The notes: generated from the letters alone by a model not told the origin. A stretch of DNA of 56,016 bases from Methylococcaceae bacterium (GCA_006844585.1 SPJM01000249.1:1-56016); one strand, 5' to 3'. Positions 45,122 through 53,867 are shown, counted from the first letter of the stretch. Numbers and translations: made by a program.

Positions 45122-45964
45122 ATGATAGCTAACCCTGGCTCCGAATTAACTGTATTAGACCTGTTAAAAGGCGATCTACAGTTAGCCTCACCCCCTAATC
45201 TTTATTTTCAGCTCAAAAAAACGCTGAATGATCCGACCAAAAAGATAGAAGATGCGGCTAAAATAATTGAACTGGACGCCGCCATGACCGCCAAGTTGTT
45301 GAAAATCGTCAACAGCGCCTATTATGGTTTTCCCGCCCAAATCGCCTCAATTTCCCGCGCCATCAATATTATCGGCAATCAGGATTTACAAAACCTGGTG
45401 TTAAGCACCATCATCATTGAACGTTTTTCACATTTACCCGGCATGAGCTTGTCGATGCATGATTTCTGGGCAAGGAATTTGAAAACCGCTTTATTAGCAA
45501 AAGAAATCGACAACTTATTAGGCTCGGAATATCAAGACATCGCTTTCCTTTGCGCAATCTTACACGATATTGGACAATTGGTATTCTTCAGACGGTTACC
45601 GGTCCTGGCGCGTGAAATTGATTTGCTGTTACAATCAAAAACGCCAAAATTTCCTGATGATGAAGTGGAAATTGAAGAACGCATCATCGGTTTTAATCAC
45701 TATCAAACCGGCGCCGAACTGTGTCGATTATGGAAGTTACCGGAAATTATCATCGCCAGTATCGAGCAGCATTGTCTGCAAGATAGCGATCACCCATTCA
45801 ACAAACTGGCGTCAATTGTACGCACCTGTAATCTATTCGTTAAATCCGACACATTTGAATTTGATCTATTTGCGCCTTTGCAATTAGATGCTGGTCAACT
45901 GGAGCCAGCAATCACTAAAACCAATGATCAATTCGAAGAAATTTTTCATCTGTTCTATTCCTGA
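45122..45964 (+). CDS. HDOD-domain protein
   Basis: A 280-residue protein almost wholly made of an HDOD domain: PPNLYFQLKKTLNDPTKKIEDAAKIIELDAAMTAKLLKIVNSAYYGFPAQIASISRAINIIG, then LVLSTIIIERF and FLCAILHDIGQLVFF. HDOD proteins are HD-related, usually without enzymatic activity, and act as regulatory partners in signalling networks, often of c-di-GMP and two-component systems. A 'LHDIGQL' remnant of the HD motif is present. It is transcribed alone, with a TATAAT at 45077-45082 that could be its -10. The start ATG at 45122 is the second codon of no earlier candidate, and no strong ribosome-binding site is seen. Confidence 0.88.
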   Translation: MIANPGSELTVLDLLKGDLQLASPPNLYFQLKKTLNDPTKKIEDAAKIIELDAAMTAKLLKIVNSAYYGFPAQIASISRAINIIGNQDLQNLVLSTIIIERFSHLPGMSLSMHDFWARNLKTALLAKEIDNLLGSEYQDIAFLCAILHDIGQLVFFRRLPVLAREIDLLLQSKTPKFPDDEVEIEERIIGFNHYQTGAELCRLWKLPEIIIASIEQHCLQDSDHPFNKLASIVRTCNLFVKSDTFEFDLFAPLQLDAGQLEPAITKTNDQFEEIFHLFYS

Positions 45965-46044
45965 TTAAGCAATAATATAACTGCTTGCCAAGTGTTGATT
46001 GTTTGGATGTAAGGGCCGATAGTCCAACAATACATCCATGTACA

Positions 46045-46638
46045 CTATAGTTTCTCCAGTTTTGTGTGTTGTTCTTTGTGGGCCAGTTTTTCATGTCGGG
46101 TGCGCAAAATATATCCGCTCAAGCCGCTCCCTGATGCGACTAATACCATAAGCCCTATCGTCACTAACTGACTGACGATCATAATGCCTCCAGCCGCCGC
46201 CGCAGCCGCGCACGCCACACCGACTTTTAGATTGGCTCGGGCTTGTATGCGACGGCTCTCGCGTTCTATCTTTTCATAACTTTCCGCCAAAATTTTAGCC
46301 TTTTCCTGTTCAGCGGATAGTTTTATCGCTTCCCGTTCGCGCGCATGAACTTCCTGCATTTGCCCTGCCTCTTTCAATAAATCCTGTTTTTCCCGTTCCG
46401 CTTGTTTCAATAATGTCTCTCTATCCTGCATATGACGTTGAATCAGAAATGTTTGGTCTTGATTGTGTATTTCTTTGGCGATAGAAACTAACCAAAAAGC
46501 AAACAAAAAAGCCGTCATAAACACCAAACAAAGCAAAATCAGAATCAATTGCAGGTCGCCCGATGCGTTCAGCATTGCAAATATTAAAACCCCGGTGATA
46601 ACTTGTACTAAAATAATACTGAGAAAGAACTTAATCAT
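46045..46638 (-). CDS. Membrane protein with coiled coil, unknown function
   Basis: About 197 residues. Two N-terminal hydrophobic helices (IKFFLSIILVQVITGVLIFAML and LQLILILLCLVFMTAFLFAFWLV) are followed by a highly charged coiled coil (about 60-135; RETLLKQAEREKQDLLKEAGQ). A glycine/alanine-rich hydrophobic stretch comes next (VACAAAAAAGGIMIVSQLVTIGLMVLVASG) and then a basic tail. No family is recognised; the plan suggests a membrane-anchored scaffold. The frame opens at 46677, but the ATG at 46638 (MIKFFLS) begins directly with the first membrane helix and avoids overlap with the divergent gene at 46657. Which genes it works with cannot be read from the context. Confidence 0.7.
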   Translation of the reverse strand: MIKFFLSIILVQVITGVLIFAMLNASGDLQLILILLCLVFMTAFLFAFWLVSIAKEIHNQDQTFLIQRHMQDRETLLKQAEREKQDLLKEAGQMQEVHAREREAIKLSAEQEKAKILAESYEKIERESRRIQARANLKVGVACAAAAAAGGIMIVSQLVTIGLMVLVASGSGLSGYILRTRHEKLAHKEQHTKLEKL

Positions 46639-46656
46639 TTTCACGCTCTTTATGTG

Positions 46657-48696
46657 ATGCCTAAACCCGCCAATCAAAAGTCAAAGAGAATATTTCTCTA
46701 TCTAAGTCTGTTCATATTGTTAATCGACATTGCCTTAGTCAGCGTCAACATTTTTCAGTCACATCAAACTTTAGTCAGCAGTTTCCAGCAAGACATTAAA
46801 CATCTGCATACCACTTTTGATATTGCATTCCAAAAAACTTTAAGCAATATGGTTCAAATTGCAACTTTGGTGGCCAATGATCCAAAAATTCAATACGCTT
46901 TTTATCAAGGAAAAACCGCGTACCGGAATGCAAATAATGATGCCGATCATCCTGATGTACAACACGCTAGACAACAACTATTGAAAATCGTTGCCCCCGG
47001 CTGGCGAGAAATGACCAAACAATTTAAAGCTAGGCAATTGCATTTCCACCTGGCGCCGGGCGCCACTTCTTTTTTAAGAGTGCATAAACCGGCAAAATAC
47101 GGCGATAATCTGGATGATGTGCGCCACACTATCGTTGACGCCAATCAATATCAAAAAGTGACGCGAGGCTTTGAAACCGGTCGAGTTTATTCCGGCATAC
47201 GCGGCGTACACCCGGTGATCTACACTAACCCGCTTGATCAGATTCAATACCACATAGGCGCGGTTGAATCCGGCATATCATTCCATAACATTCTAGCGGA
47301 TGTTAATCAGGCTTATCAGGTCGATGGCGTCATCCTGTTAAACGACGCCCATATTCGAGAAAATGTCTGGCCGGACTTTATTGAAAAAAGACTCAGCAAA
47401 ACGCCGCCCTTCCAACAATTCATCGTCGAAGAAACCACCTCAAATGATTATCAACAACTATTAAGCGCCGATCAAGTCACAACATTTTACCGCAATGCTG
47501 ATCTTCAAATAGCCATTTGGAATCAACAGTATTACCTTATCTCAGCAATGCCGTTACGCGATTATTTAGGCGATAATAACCCGGATTTACCGGCAGTTGG
47601 TAAAATTGTATTTTGGCGCGACATCAGTCCTGTATACCAACAATTTTTCAACAATGTTAAGATCAATTTTGTTTACGCCATCGTAGGTTTTATTTTTGTC
47701 GAGTTGATCCTGTTCTTCGCCATCAAGAAAACCACTCATCGATTGGAAACCATCATTCGCAAACGCACCAAAATTTTGCGAGCCAGTCACCAACAGTTGA
47801 AAAAATTATCTTTGGCGGTGCAATATAGCCCCAGCGTCATCATCATTACCGATACCCAAGGCGCTATAGAATATGTGAACAGCAAATTTTCGGAAATAAC
47901 AGGTTTCTCGGAATCCGAGGTTTTAGGCCAATCAATCAAAATATTAAGTACAGGAACAACATCAGTTTCTGAATATGAAGGTTTATGGAAAATGTTAGCT
48001 AAAGGGAAAGAATGGCGCGGCGAACTGCTGAACAAAAAGAAAAATGGCGATCTTTTCTGGGTCAATGAGTATATTTCGCCTATTTTCGATTCCCATAGTG
48101 AAATTACCCACTATGTCGCCGTTTTGGAAGATATTACCGAAAAAAGGAAAGTCAGTGAAAACATCAATTATTTAGCAACCCATGATATGTTAACCGGACT
48201 GATTAACCGTTGTGAATTTGAAAACAGACTCAACAAAATATTGAATGCCGCCGATATTCATAAACAACATGTATTATGTTTTTTTGATTTAGATCATTTC
48301 AAAACTGTCAACGACAGTTGCGGACACCCGGCCGGCGATGAATTATTAAAAGAATTGACCAGCTTAGTAAAACAACATTTAAGACATCGCGATACCTTCG
48401 CCCGCTTCGGCGGCGACGAATTCGCTCTGTTGATGGAAAACTGCTCAATTAGACAAGCTCGAAAAAATGTTGAAAAAATTAGAGCGGCAATCGAACAGTA
48501 TCGCTACAACTGCAAAGAGAAAACATTTCAAGTCACCGCCAGCCTGGGTTTAACGGCTTTCGATCCCAAAACCGACAATTTATCCGCCATTATGGAACGC
48601 GCCGACAAAGCTTGTTATCAGGCCAAAAATGCCGGCAAAAACCAAACCAGCATAGCTCAACCCAATCATAGCAATATGGACCAGCACTCCCAATAA
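46657..48696 (+). CDS. dCache-PAS-GGDEF diguanylate cyclase
   Basis: About 679 residues. A first membrane helix (RIFLYLSLFILLIDIALVSVNIF) is followed by a periplasmic double-Cache sensor (about 35-325, including LHFHLAPGATSFLRVHKPAKYGD and GVHPVIYTNP), then a second helix (VYAIVGFIFVELILFFAI). A PAS domain (about 390-500) and a C-terminal GGDEF domain follow, with intact RFGGDEF (G585) and RxxD (RHRD) sites. It should make c-di-GMP in response to an extracellular small molecule. A GTG at 46654 precedes the ATG at 46657. The divergent gene starts only 18 bases away, so the promoter must lie within that gene. The radical SAM gene follows after six bases. Confidence 0.92.
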   Translation: MPKPANQKSKRIFLYLSLFILLIDIALVSVNIFQSHQTLVSSFQQDIKHLHTTFDIAFQKTLSNMVQIATLVANDPKIQYAFYQGKTAYRNANNDADHPDVQHARQQLLKIVAPGWREMTKQFKARQLHFHLAPGATSFLRVHKPAKYGDNLDDVRHTIVDANQYQKVTRGFETGRVYSGIRGVHPVIYTNPLDQIQYHIGAVESGISFHNILADVNQAYQVDGVILLNDAHIRENVWPDFIEKRLSKTPPFQQFIVEETTSNDYQQLLSADQVTTFYRNADLQIAIWNQQYYLISAMPLRDYLGDNNPDLPAVGKIVFWRDISPVYQQFFNNVKINFVYAIVGFIFVELILFFAIKKTTHRLETIIRKRTKILRASHQQLKKLSLAVQYSPSVIIITDTQGAIEYVNSKFSEITGFSESEVLGQSIKILSTGTTSVSEYEGLWKMLAKGKEWRGELLNKKKNGDLFWVNEYISPIFDSHSEITHYVAVLEDITEKRKVSENINYLATHDMLTGLINRCEFENRLNKILNAADIHKQHVLCFFDLDHFKTVNDSCGHPAGDELLKELTSLVKQHLRHRDTFARFGGDEFALLMENCSIRQARKNVEKIRAAIEQYRYNCKEKTFQVTASLGLTAFDPKTDNLSAIMERADKACYQAKNAGKNQTSIAQPNHSNMDQHSQ

Positions 48697-48702
48697 AGCC
48701 GA

Positions 48703-50607
48703 ATGAAAGTATTATTAATCACTCCGCCGATGACCCAAATCAATACGCCCTACCCGGCTACGGCATATTTATGCGGTTTCTTAAAATCGCAAGGTTATGC
48801 GGTCAGCCAAGAAGACATGGCGATTGATCTATTGCTGGCATTTTTGAGTCGTACCGGTTTGCAAGATATGTATTCAATCATTGAAGAAAATTTCGCCGAA
48901 TTCAATGATGATGAACTGCCGGACAGCATTTATTATTTTTTCACTCACTTTGAACAATTGCAGCAATGCATTGAACCCTGCGTCACTTTTTTACAAGGTA
49001 AAGACCCTAGTCTGGCTCATCGCATCGCCAGCCGCCATTTTCTGCCGGAAGGACCGAAGTTTGAGGTATTGGAACAGATGGAACAGGTTTCCGATGATGC
49101 CCTAACAGACGCTTTCGGACAACTCGGCATACAAGACAAGGCGAAATATCTGGCCAGTCTGTTTATCAATGACTTAATCGCCATCATTCATGAGGGCGTC
49201 GATCCCAATTTTGAAATTTCCCGCTATGGTGAAAGCCTGGCCGCATCAAGCCCGACTTTTGCTGAATTAAACCGGCAATTACGCAGCGAGCCATACTATA
49301 CCCGGCAATGCATCCATCAATTGACTCAAGCTTATCTGGATCAACATCAACCCGATGTTATCGGTTTAACGGTTCCGTTTCCCGGTAATTTGCTGGGCGC
49401 TTTACAAATCGCCCAAAGCTGTCGAGAAATTAACCCTGATCTAAAAATCATCATGGGCGGCGGCTATGTCAACACTGAATTGCGCGCCTTAAAAGACCCC
49501 GGCGTTTTTCAATATGTAGACTATATTACCCTGGACGACGGCGAACGCCCGCTATTGACCTTACTGGAATATCTGCAACATCAAAGACCTTTAGAGGATT
49601 TGTTTAGAACTTACCGGTTATCGGAACAACAGGTGGTTTATCACCCCGCTCATCCCCGCTTACACGATATTCCCCATCAACAAACCGGAACGCCCAGTTA
49701 TCAAGGATTGGCATTAGACAACTATCTATCCGTCTGCGAAATGCTCAATCCCATGCATCGCATCTGGAGCGACGGTCGTTGGAATAAATTAACCGTCGCC
49801 CACGGCTGTTACTGGAAAAAATGTAGTTTTTGTGACATCTCATTAGATTATATTAACCGTTATGAAGACGCCGGCGCTGATCTGCTGGTCGATAGAATCG
49901 AACAATTAATACGCGAAACCGGGCAATGCGGATTTCATTTTGTTGATGAAGCTGCGCCGCCCAAAGCTTTATTCGCTTTGGCGGAAAAATTATTGGAAAG
50001 ACAGTGCGTCATCACTTGGTGGGGAAATATCCGTTTTGAAAAAACCTTCAGCGCCGAAAAATGCCGATTGTTGGCTGACTCCGGTTGCATAGCGGTTAGC
50101 GGCGGCCTCGAAGTCGCATCCGACCGCCTGTTAAAGCTGATGAAAAAAGGCGTCAGCGTGGAACAAGTCGCTAAGGTCACCCGCCATTTTACCGACGCCG
50201 GTATCATGACGCATGCCTATTTAATGTACGGGTTTCCCAGCCAAACGGAAACGGAAACAGTGGAATCATTGGAAATGGTTAGACAAATGATGCTGCATAA
50301 TTGCTTTCAATCGGCTTATTGGCATCGCTTCGCAGCGACCATACACAGTCCGGTGGGCATGAACCCGGAAGCCTACGGCATTCGCTTAATTCCTAATAAA
50401 AATGTCTCGTTTGCCGAAAATGAGGTTGATTACATTGACGAGGTCGCAAGCGATCATGAACTACTCGGCCAGGGCTTAAACAAAGCCCTGTATAACTACA
50501 TGCTTGGCATCGGTCTGGATTATCCGGTTGTTGAATGGTTTGATAAAACCGTCGCCGCGCCTAATATTGACCCTTATTTTATTGAAAATGCACTCTTTAA
50601 TGACTGA
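48703..50607 (+). CDS. Radical SAM enzyme with B12-binding-like N-terminal domain
   Basis: A 634-residue protein. The N-terminus (KVLLITPPMTQINTPYPATAYLCGFLKSQGY) and the Rossmann-like block PDVIGLTVPFPGNLLGALQIAQSC, IIMGGGYVNTELR, DYITLDDGERPLLTLL are those of cobalamin-binding radical SAM proteins. No DxHxxG motif is seen, so B12 binding is uncertain. The radical SAM core has cysteines C369, C374 and C377 in HGCYWKKCSFCD. The spacing is C-x4-C-x2-C, as in the GCYWGKC subgroup, not the usual C-x3-C-x2-C. ISGGLEVA-like VSGGLEVASDRLLKLMKKG and YGFPSQTETET follow. The substrate is unknown. Translationally linked to the next gene by an eight-base overlap and to the cyclase before it by a six-base gap. 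Confidence 0.9.
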   Translation: MKVLLITPPMTQINTPYPATAYLCGFLKSQGYAVSQEDMAIDLLLAFLSRTGLQDMYSIIEENFAEFNDDELPDSIYYFFTHFEQLQQCIEPCVTFLQGKDPSLAHRIASRHFLPEGPKFEVLEQMEQVSDDALTDAFGQLGIQDKAKYLASLFINDLIAIIHEGVDPNFEISRYGESLAASSPTFAELNRQLRSEPYYTRQCIHQLTQAYLDQHQPDVIGLTVPFPGNLLGALQIAQSCREINPDLKIIMGGGYVNTELRALKDPGVFQYVDYITLDDGERPLLTLLEYLQHQRPLEDLFRTYRLSEQQVVYHPAHPRLHDIPHQQTGTPSYQGLALDNYLSVCEMLNPMHRIWSDGRWNKLTVAHGCYWKKCSFCDISLDYINRYEDAGADLLVDRIEQLIRETGQCGFHFVDEAAPPKALFALAEKLLERQCVITWWGNIRFEKTFSAEKCRLLADSGCIAVSGGLEVASDRLLKLMKKGVSVEQVAKVTRHFTDAGIMTHAYLMYGFPSQTETETVESLEMVRQMMLHNCFQSAYWHRFAATIHSPVGMNPEAYGIRLIPNKNVSFAENEVDYIDEVASDHELLGQGLNKALYNYMLGIGLDYPVVEWFDKTVAAPNIDPYFIENALFND

Positions 50608-51529
50608 AACACGCTTTATCTTCGATCAAATACATTTGGAAGTTGCTCGCAACGCATCTGATGACTTCAACTTATTTCATGATAAACATAAATGGCTGCA
50701 GGTTACCCATAACCCGTTTAGAGGCCCGATTGTTCTTGGCTTTCAATTAAATACGTTGATTGAATATCAAATGCGCCTGTACCGCGAATCTCATCATGAA
50801 AATCAAATCATCGAAGAAAACAATTTGCGTTACAGCAATTACCAGATCACCTTTGTTAATGCATTGCGACCCCGCGTTGAATTTGAATTAGATGTTAAAA
50901 AAACCCTGATTAAAACCATTCCCGATTTGACTTTGAGCAATCGCATTTCGATAAAATCCGCTGGTAAAACGATCTTGCTCGGTTTCAAAAAGGAAACGAA
51001 TAAGCCGCTGTTATTGGCTGATGAAAACTTAAGCAGCCTACCGAATTTAAACCAACTGCCCGACAAATCTCAGGTCGCAGACAGCGATTTTTTCCTGAAA
51101 AGAAAACACCTGCATAACGGCAACGCCAAGAATTTTTTATCCGGTTCCTTAGCCGAACAATCCGACTATTTCGATGAGCTTACCCATACCGCTCACTATC
51201 CGGAGGTTTTCCCGGTCAGCCTGACCTCCGGCGCATTATTGGAAAAAGCGCAAATGGAAAACCATGATTTTAAACGCAACCCGATGGTCTATACCTCACA
51301 TGCCTTTTCAGTGGATCGACACCATTTAGAGCAACTGAAAAACAACGATAAGCTACATATCCTGGTGCGCCAACTCCCCGAATCCAGCGACAATACCTTG
51401 AACCAAACCAAAATACAACTCAGAACATACGACTGCTTCGGATTGATCGATAATAATGATGTTTTATTCAGAATACGCCTGAACCTTGCGCCGTTGGAGG
51501 AGATATTAAAGGGCGCCGGGCAATTATAA
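50600..51529 (+). CDS. Double-hotdog-like protein, unknown substrate
   Basis: About 309 residues. Two halves both look like hotdog folds. The first contains ARNASDDFNLFHDKHKWL, resembling the D-x-N-x-x-H-x-D substrate motif of MaoC/FabZ-type hydratases, and then NPFRGPIVLGFQLNTLIE. The second contains AKNFLSGSLAEQSDYFDELTHTAHYPEVFPVSLTSGALLE. This suggests an acyl-thioester hydratase, thioesterase or binding protein, but no catalytic residue can be assigned with confidence. The frame opens at 50504; I chose ATG at 50600 (MTETRF), with ATG at 50588 (MHSLMTETRF) also possible. Both overlap the radical SAM stop, so the two are made together. Confidence 0.72.
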   Translation: MTETRFIFDQIHLEVARNASDDFNLFHDKHKWLQVTHNPFRGPIVLGFQLNTLIEYQMRLYRESHHENQIIEENNLRYSNYQITFVNALRPRVEFELDVKKTLIKTIPDLTLSNRISIKSAGKTILLGFKKETNKPLLLADENLSSLPNLNQLPDKSQVADSDFFLKRKHLHNGNAKNFLSGSLAEQSDYFDELTHTAHYPEVFPVSLTSGALLEKAQMENHDFKRNPMVYTSHAFSVDRHHLEQLKNNDKLHILVRQLPESSDNTLNQTKIQLRTYDCFGLIDNNDVLFRIRLNLAPLEEILKGAGQL

Positions 51530-51700
51530 AATAATCAACAAACCATCAAATTCATCGGTTTCACGGAAGGGTTCCAGATAATGACCCAGCAGCGCTCCAG
51601 CCCCATCCGGCAAAACATTTCAAACCTTCAAGGTTCAAGGGTCAGCCAATAATGCCGCTACCAGTGAAGCATCAAGTATCTGAATAATAAGAAATTAGGT
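51524..51700 (-). pseudogene. Decayed coding remnant, unknown family
   Basis: One minus-strand frame reads FLIIQILDASLVAALLADP, stop, TLKV, stop, NVLPDGAGALLGHYLEPFRE, then TDEFDGLLIIL and a final stop at 51524. Protein-like composition on both sides of two in-frame stops, in the same phase, suggests the C-terminal end of a dead gene. I cannot name the family. Confidence 0.3.
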
Positions 51701-51794
51701 TTAACACAAAGTTAGGCTTTAACTACTTACTGGATATAATTGAAGCGATTCATCAATCAGACGATGTTCGCGACACCGTCTTTACACCCTTAGT

Positions 51795-51833
51795 AAGTAG
51801 GTACGATTAGCGATAACATAATCGTACCTACTT
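51795..51833. repeat. Perfect 15-base inverted repeat
   Basis: AAGTAGGTACGATTA (51795-51809) and its exact reverse complement (51819-51833) enclose GCGATAACA. It lies in the 569-base gap between the hotdog-like and rhodanese genes, with no run of T after it. Apart from this, the decayed remnant and the repeat at 51940, I see nothing else in the gap. Confidence 0.85.
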
Positions 51834-51939
51834 GCTGACCCCATATTTGCACACGAAAAAAGGTATGGTACTAATTTTGCTTGTTTAATTCAGGGGGATC
51901 ACAATTGTAAAAATCGATACTAACTTATACCTGCAGGCC

Positions 51940-52040
51940 GTTGAAAAACAATTGCGCTGGTCAATTCGGCGTTAAAGAATGACTAAAAATGCTCATTTTC
52001 TTCATTCTTTGCCTCGCCTTCGCTTATAACATTTTTCAAC
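51940..52040. repeat. Intergenic palindromic repeat upstream of the rhodanese gene
   Basis: Outer arms GTTGAAAAA (51940-51948) and TTTTTCAAC (52032-52040) are inverted copies, with inner AAAGAATGA and TCATTCTTT likewise. The GCCTCGCCTTCGC stretch gives it the look of a dispersed REP/MITE-type element. It sits about 60 bases upstream of the rhodanese ATG. Confidence 0.6.
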
Positions 52041-52098
52041 CATCTGCTAAATATTTTAGCGAGATTGCATTCTTTTATTTAACTTTCAGGAGTAAAAA

Positions 52099-52941
52099 AT
52101 GAGCCACAAAATACTGTATTCACCTAAAGAAGTGAGTGAAATGCTGTCTAAAGGCGATGCCATTATAGTTGATGTGCGTGATAAAGAAGATTTCAATAAA
52201 GGGCATATACCAGGCGCTGTCAATATTCCTGAAATATTTACCACATTGTCAATGACAACGCCTGAGGGTATTCAGGAAATGCAGGATATTTTTACCCCTT
52301 TGTTTAGAAAAGCGGGTATTTCACATGACAAAACGGTGATTGTGTATGAGGACTGCCTCAACACACGTTATGGTGGGTATTTTCAGTTCAGTCTATTTGG
52401 TCTCAAGGATGTTGGTATTTTACATGGGGGATTATCCAAATGGTTAAATGATGGCTTGCCTGTGACCACTGAAACCACGACACCTGCCCCCTCCACTTTT
52501 GAAGCAAACATCCAAAAAGAATTTATAGCGACCGTCAATGACATGCTTTCAGCGATAGATAACGCGGATATCAAACTGTTAGATAATCGTGATGAAGACG
52601 AGTGGCGAGGGGTGAGTTCTTCACCTTACGGTGTTGATTTTGCTCCTCGCAAAGGGCGTTTGCCGGGTGCGCACTGGATTGAATGGTATAAATTTATGGA
52701 TGCTGATGCAGAAATCCCCCTGTTTAAATCACCGGAAGAAACACGAGCTTTATGTGCTGAAGCAGGGTTGGATGTGAATGATGAGATTATTATTTACTGC
52801 TTTAAAGGTGCGAGAGCGTCAAATACCTATATCGCACTTAAAATTGCCGGTTTTAACAACATCCGCAATTACTATGGTTCCTGGAATGAATGGTCTAGAA
52901 ATCCGGAGCTTCCTATTGATGATGAAATACTCACTGCTTAA
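52099..52941 (+). CDS. Tandem-domain rhodanese (sulfurtransferase)
   Basis: A 280-residue protein with two rhodanese domains. The N-terminal domain (about 1-125) shows VDVRDKEDFNKGHIPGAVNIP and ends LHGGLSKWLNDGLPV; its Cys lies in VYEDCLNTRYGGY, outside the usual active-loop pattern, so this domain is probably structural. The C-terminal domain has LLDNRDEDEWRG, KGRLPGAHWIEWYKF and the active loop IIYCFKGARASN with Cys234. Family members move sulfane sulphur from thiosulfate or mercaptopyruvate to cyanide or thiols. The CFKGARAS loop is closer to thiosulfate sulfurtransferases than to the CG[S/T]GV[T/S] loop of mercaptopyruvate enzymes. Ribosome-binding site CAGGAG. It is cytoplasmic, without a signal peptide, and monocistronic. 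Confidence 0.92.
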   Translation: MSHKILYSPKEVSEMLSKGDAIIVDVRDKEDFNKGHIPGAVNIPEIFTTLSMTTPEGIQEMQDIFTPLFRKAGISHDKTVIVYEDCLNTRYGGYFQFSLFGLKDVGILHGGLSKWLNDGLPVTTETTTPAPSTFEANIQKEFIATVNDMLSAIDNADIKLLDNRDEDEWRGVSSSPYGVDFAPRKGRLPGAHWIEWYKFMDADAEIPLFKSPEETRALCAEAGLDVNDEIIIYCFKGARASNTYIALKIAGFNNIRNYYGSWNEWSRNPELPIDDEILTA

Positions 52942-52980
52942 ATCCGTCTCTTCTAAAATTTGGATCGAAAATTAAAAACT

Positions 52981-53033
52981 TCAAGGGGTGAGCCAAACTG
53001 AGTTGTTGCAAATTAAGTTGCCTGCCCCCTTGA
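52981..53033. repeat. Imperfect inverted repeat after the rhodanese gene
   Basis: TCAAGGGG (52981-52988) pairs with CCCCTTGA (53026-53033), continued by GCCAA/TTGCC with mismatches. It starts 40 bases after the rhodanese stop and could serve as a weak terminator; no T run follows. A related TTCAAGGGTCAGCCAA lies at about 51634. Confidence 0.5.
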
Positions 53034-53108
53034 CTTATAAAATGACAAAAACAGTCAATATAAACGACGCTAACAAAAAGAAACCGCCGATTTTTTTAGA
53101 CAAGCTCC

Positions 53109-53137
53109 CCTCAAAACTTTACAATTAAATTTTGAGG
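53109..53137 (+). promoter_or_regulatory. Hairpin covering the yccF ribosome-binding site
   Basis: CCTCAAAA (53109-53116) and TTTTGAGG (53130-53137) form a perfect eight-base stem with a 13-base loop. The right arm holds the first part of the GAGGAGA ribosome-binding site used by the TTG start at 53147. Confidence 0.45.
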
Positions 53138-53146
53138 AGACTACTT

Positions 53147-53575
53147 TTGAAAACAATAGGTAATATTATTTGGCATATTCCTTTCCTTGGGTTCATAAAT
53201 GCAACAATTGTGTACCTTTTTGGGCTAATTTTGACAGCAACAGTTATTGCTGCTCCACTTGGTTTAGGGCTTATAGAGTTCGGAAAATTTTTATATTGGC
53301 CTTTTGGTAATGCTATGGTCAGTAAAAAAAATCTTGATGTTGAGCAAAACCCCATATGGAAAGCATATTCGACTATTATCATGGTCTTATATTTCCCTTT
53401 TGGGCTTATTCTTGCCATTTTTGCAGTTTTCGAGGTAATTGGTACATTTATAACAATTATTGGTATTCCAGTAGCGCTAGTAGTAGCAAAGTCTCTGGGA
53501 ACGTACTTAAACCCAGTCAATAAAAAATGCGTACCCTCTTCAGTAGCAGACGAGATCAAACAAAACATTACATAG
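53147..53575 (+). CDS. yccF: YccF-family inner membrane protein
   Basis: A 142-residue membrane protein with about four hydrophobic helices in two repeated halves: GNIIWHIPFLGFINATIVYLFGLILTATVIAAPLGLGLIEFGKFLYWPFGNAMV, then a second half ending IGTFITIIGIPVALVVAKSLGTYLNPV. The 'G.P.G....K...W PfG' repeats are the YccF signature; the family's function is unknown. The frame opens at a TTG at 53132, but TTG at 53147 (MKTIGN) follows GAGGAGA at ideal spacing and is the likelier start. Non-ATG initiation plus a hairpin over the ribosome-binding site suggests low or conditional translation. There are no operon partners. Confidence 0.85.
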   Translation: MKTIGNIIWHIPFLGFINATIVYLFGLILTATVIAAPLGLGLIEFGKFLYWPFGNAMVSKKNLDVEQNPIWKAYSTIIMVLYFPFGLILAIFAVFEVIGTFITIIGIPVALVVAKSLGTYLNPVNKKCVPSSVADEIKQNIT

Positions 53576-53815
53576 CTTGTCGCAACAAGACCCGACACCT
53601 TTCTTCGTAAATTGTTAAAGGAAGTATTGCATTCTATCTCCCGGTGAATTCGGCATGATTTAGTGAACCAGTATTAAGCACGATGCACACTTAAAGAGCA
53701 TTCGCTGATTCAATTTGTATTAATTATTTTTTTGAAAAAAAACAATAACCCTTAAAAAACAAGTATCTTCTGATGAGTTTTTGATTCCTGTTATGTTTTT
53801 TTATAAATACTAACT

Positions 53816-53831
53816 TGGTCAGTTTATTGCT
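53816..53831 (+). promoter_or_regulatory. Candidate sigma54 promoter of glnN
   Basis: TGGTCAG-TTTA-TTGCT has GG and GC at the exact RpoN spacing and a perfect -12 TTGCT, but the -24 box departs from GGCACG. Start expected near 53842, 26 bases before the glnN ATG. I see no clear NtrC site pair upstream in the 290-base gap. Confidence 0.45.
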
Positions 53832-53867
53832 TGTCCTGCTTTATTTACTGACATTTAAGGAATACAC

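Noticed and set aside
53132-53598. 157-codon minus-strand frame opposite yccF
   Set aside because: It mirrors the real gene almost exactly; the plus strand has the YccF signature and the ribosome-binding site.
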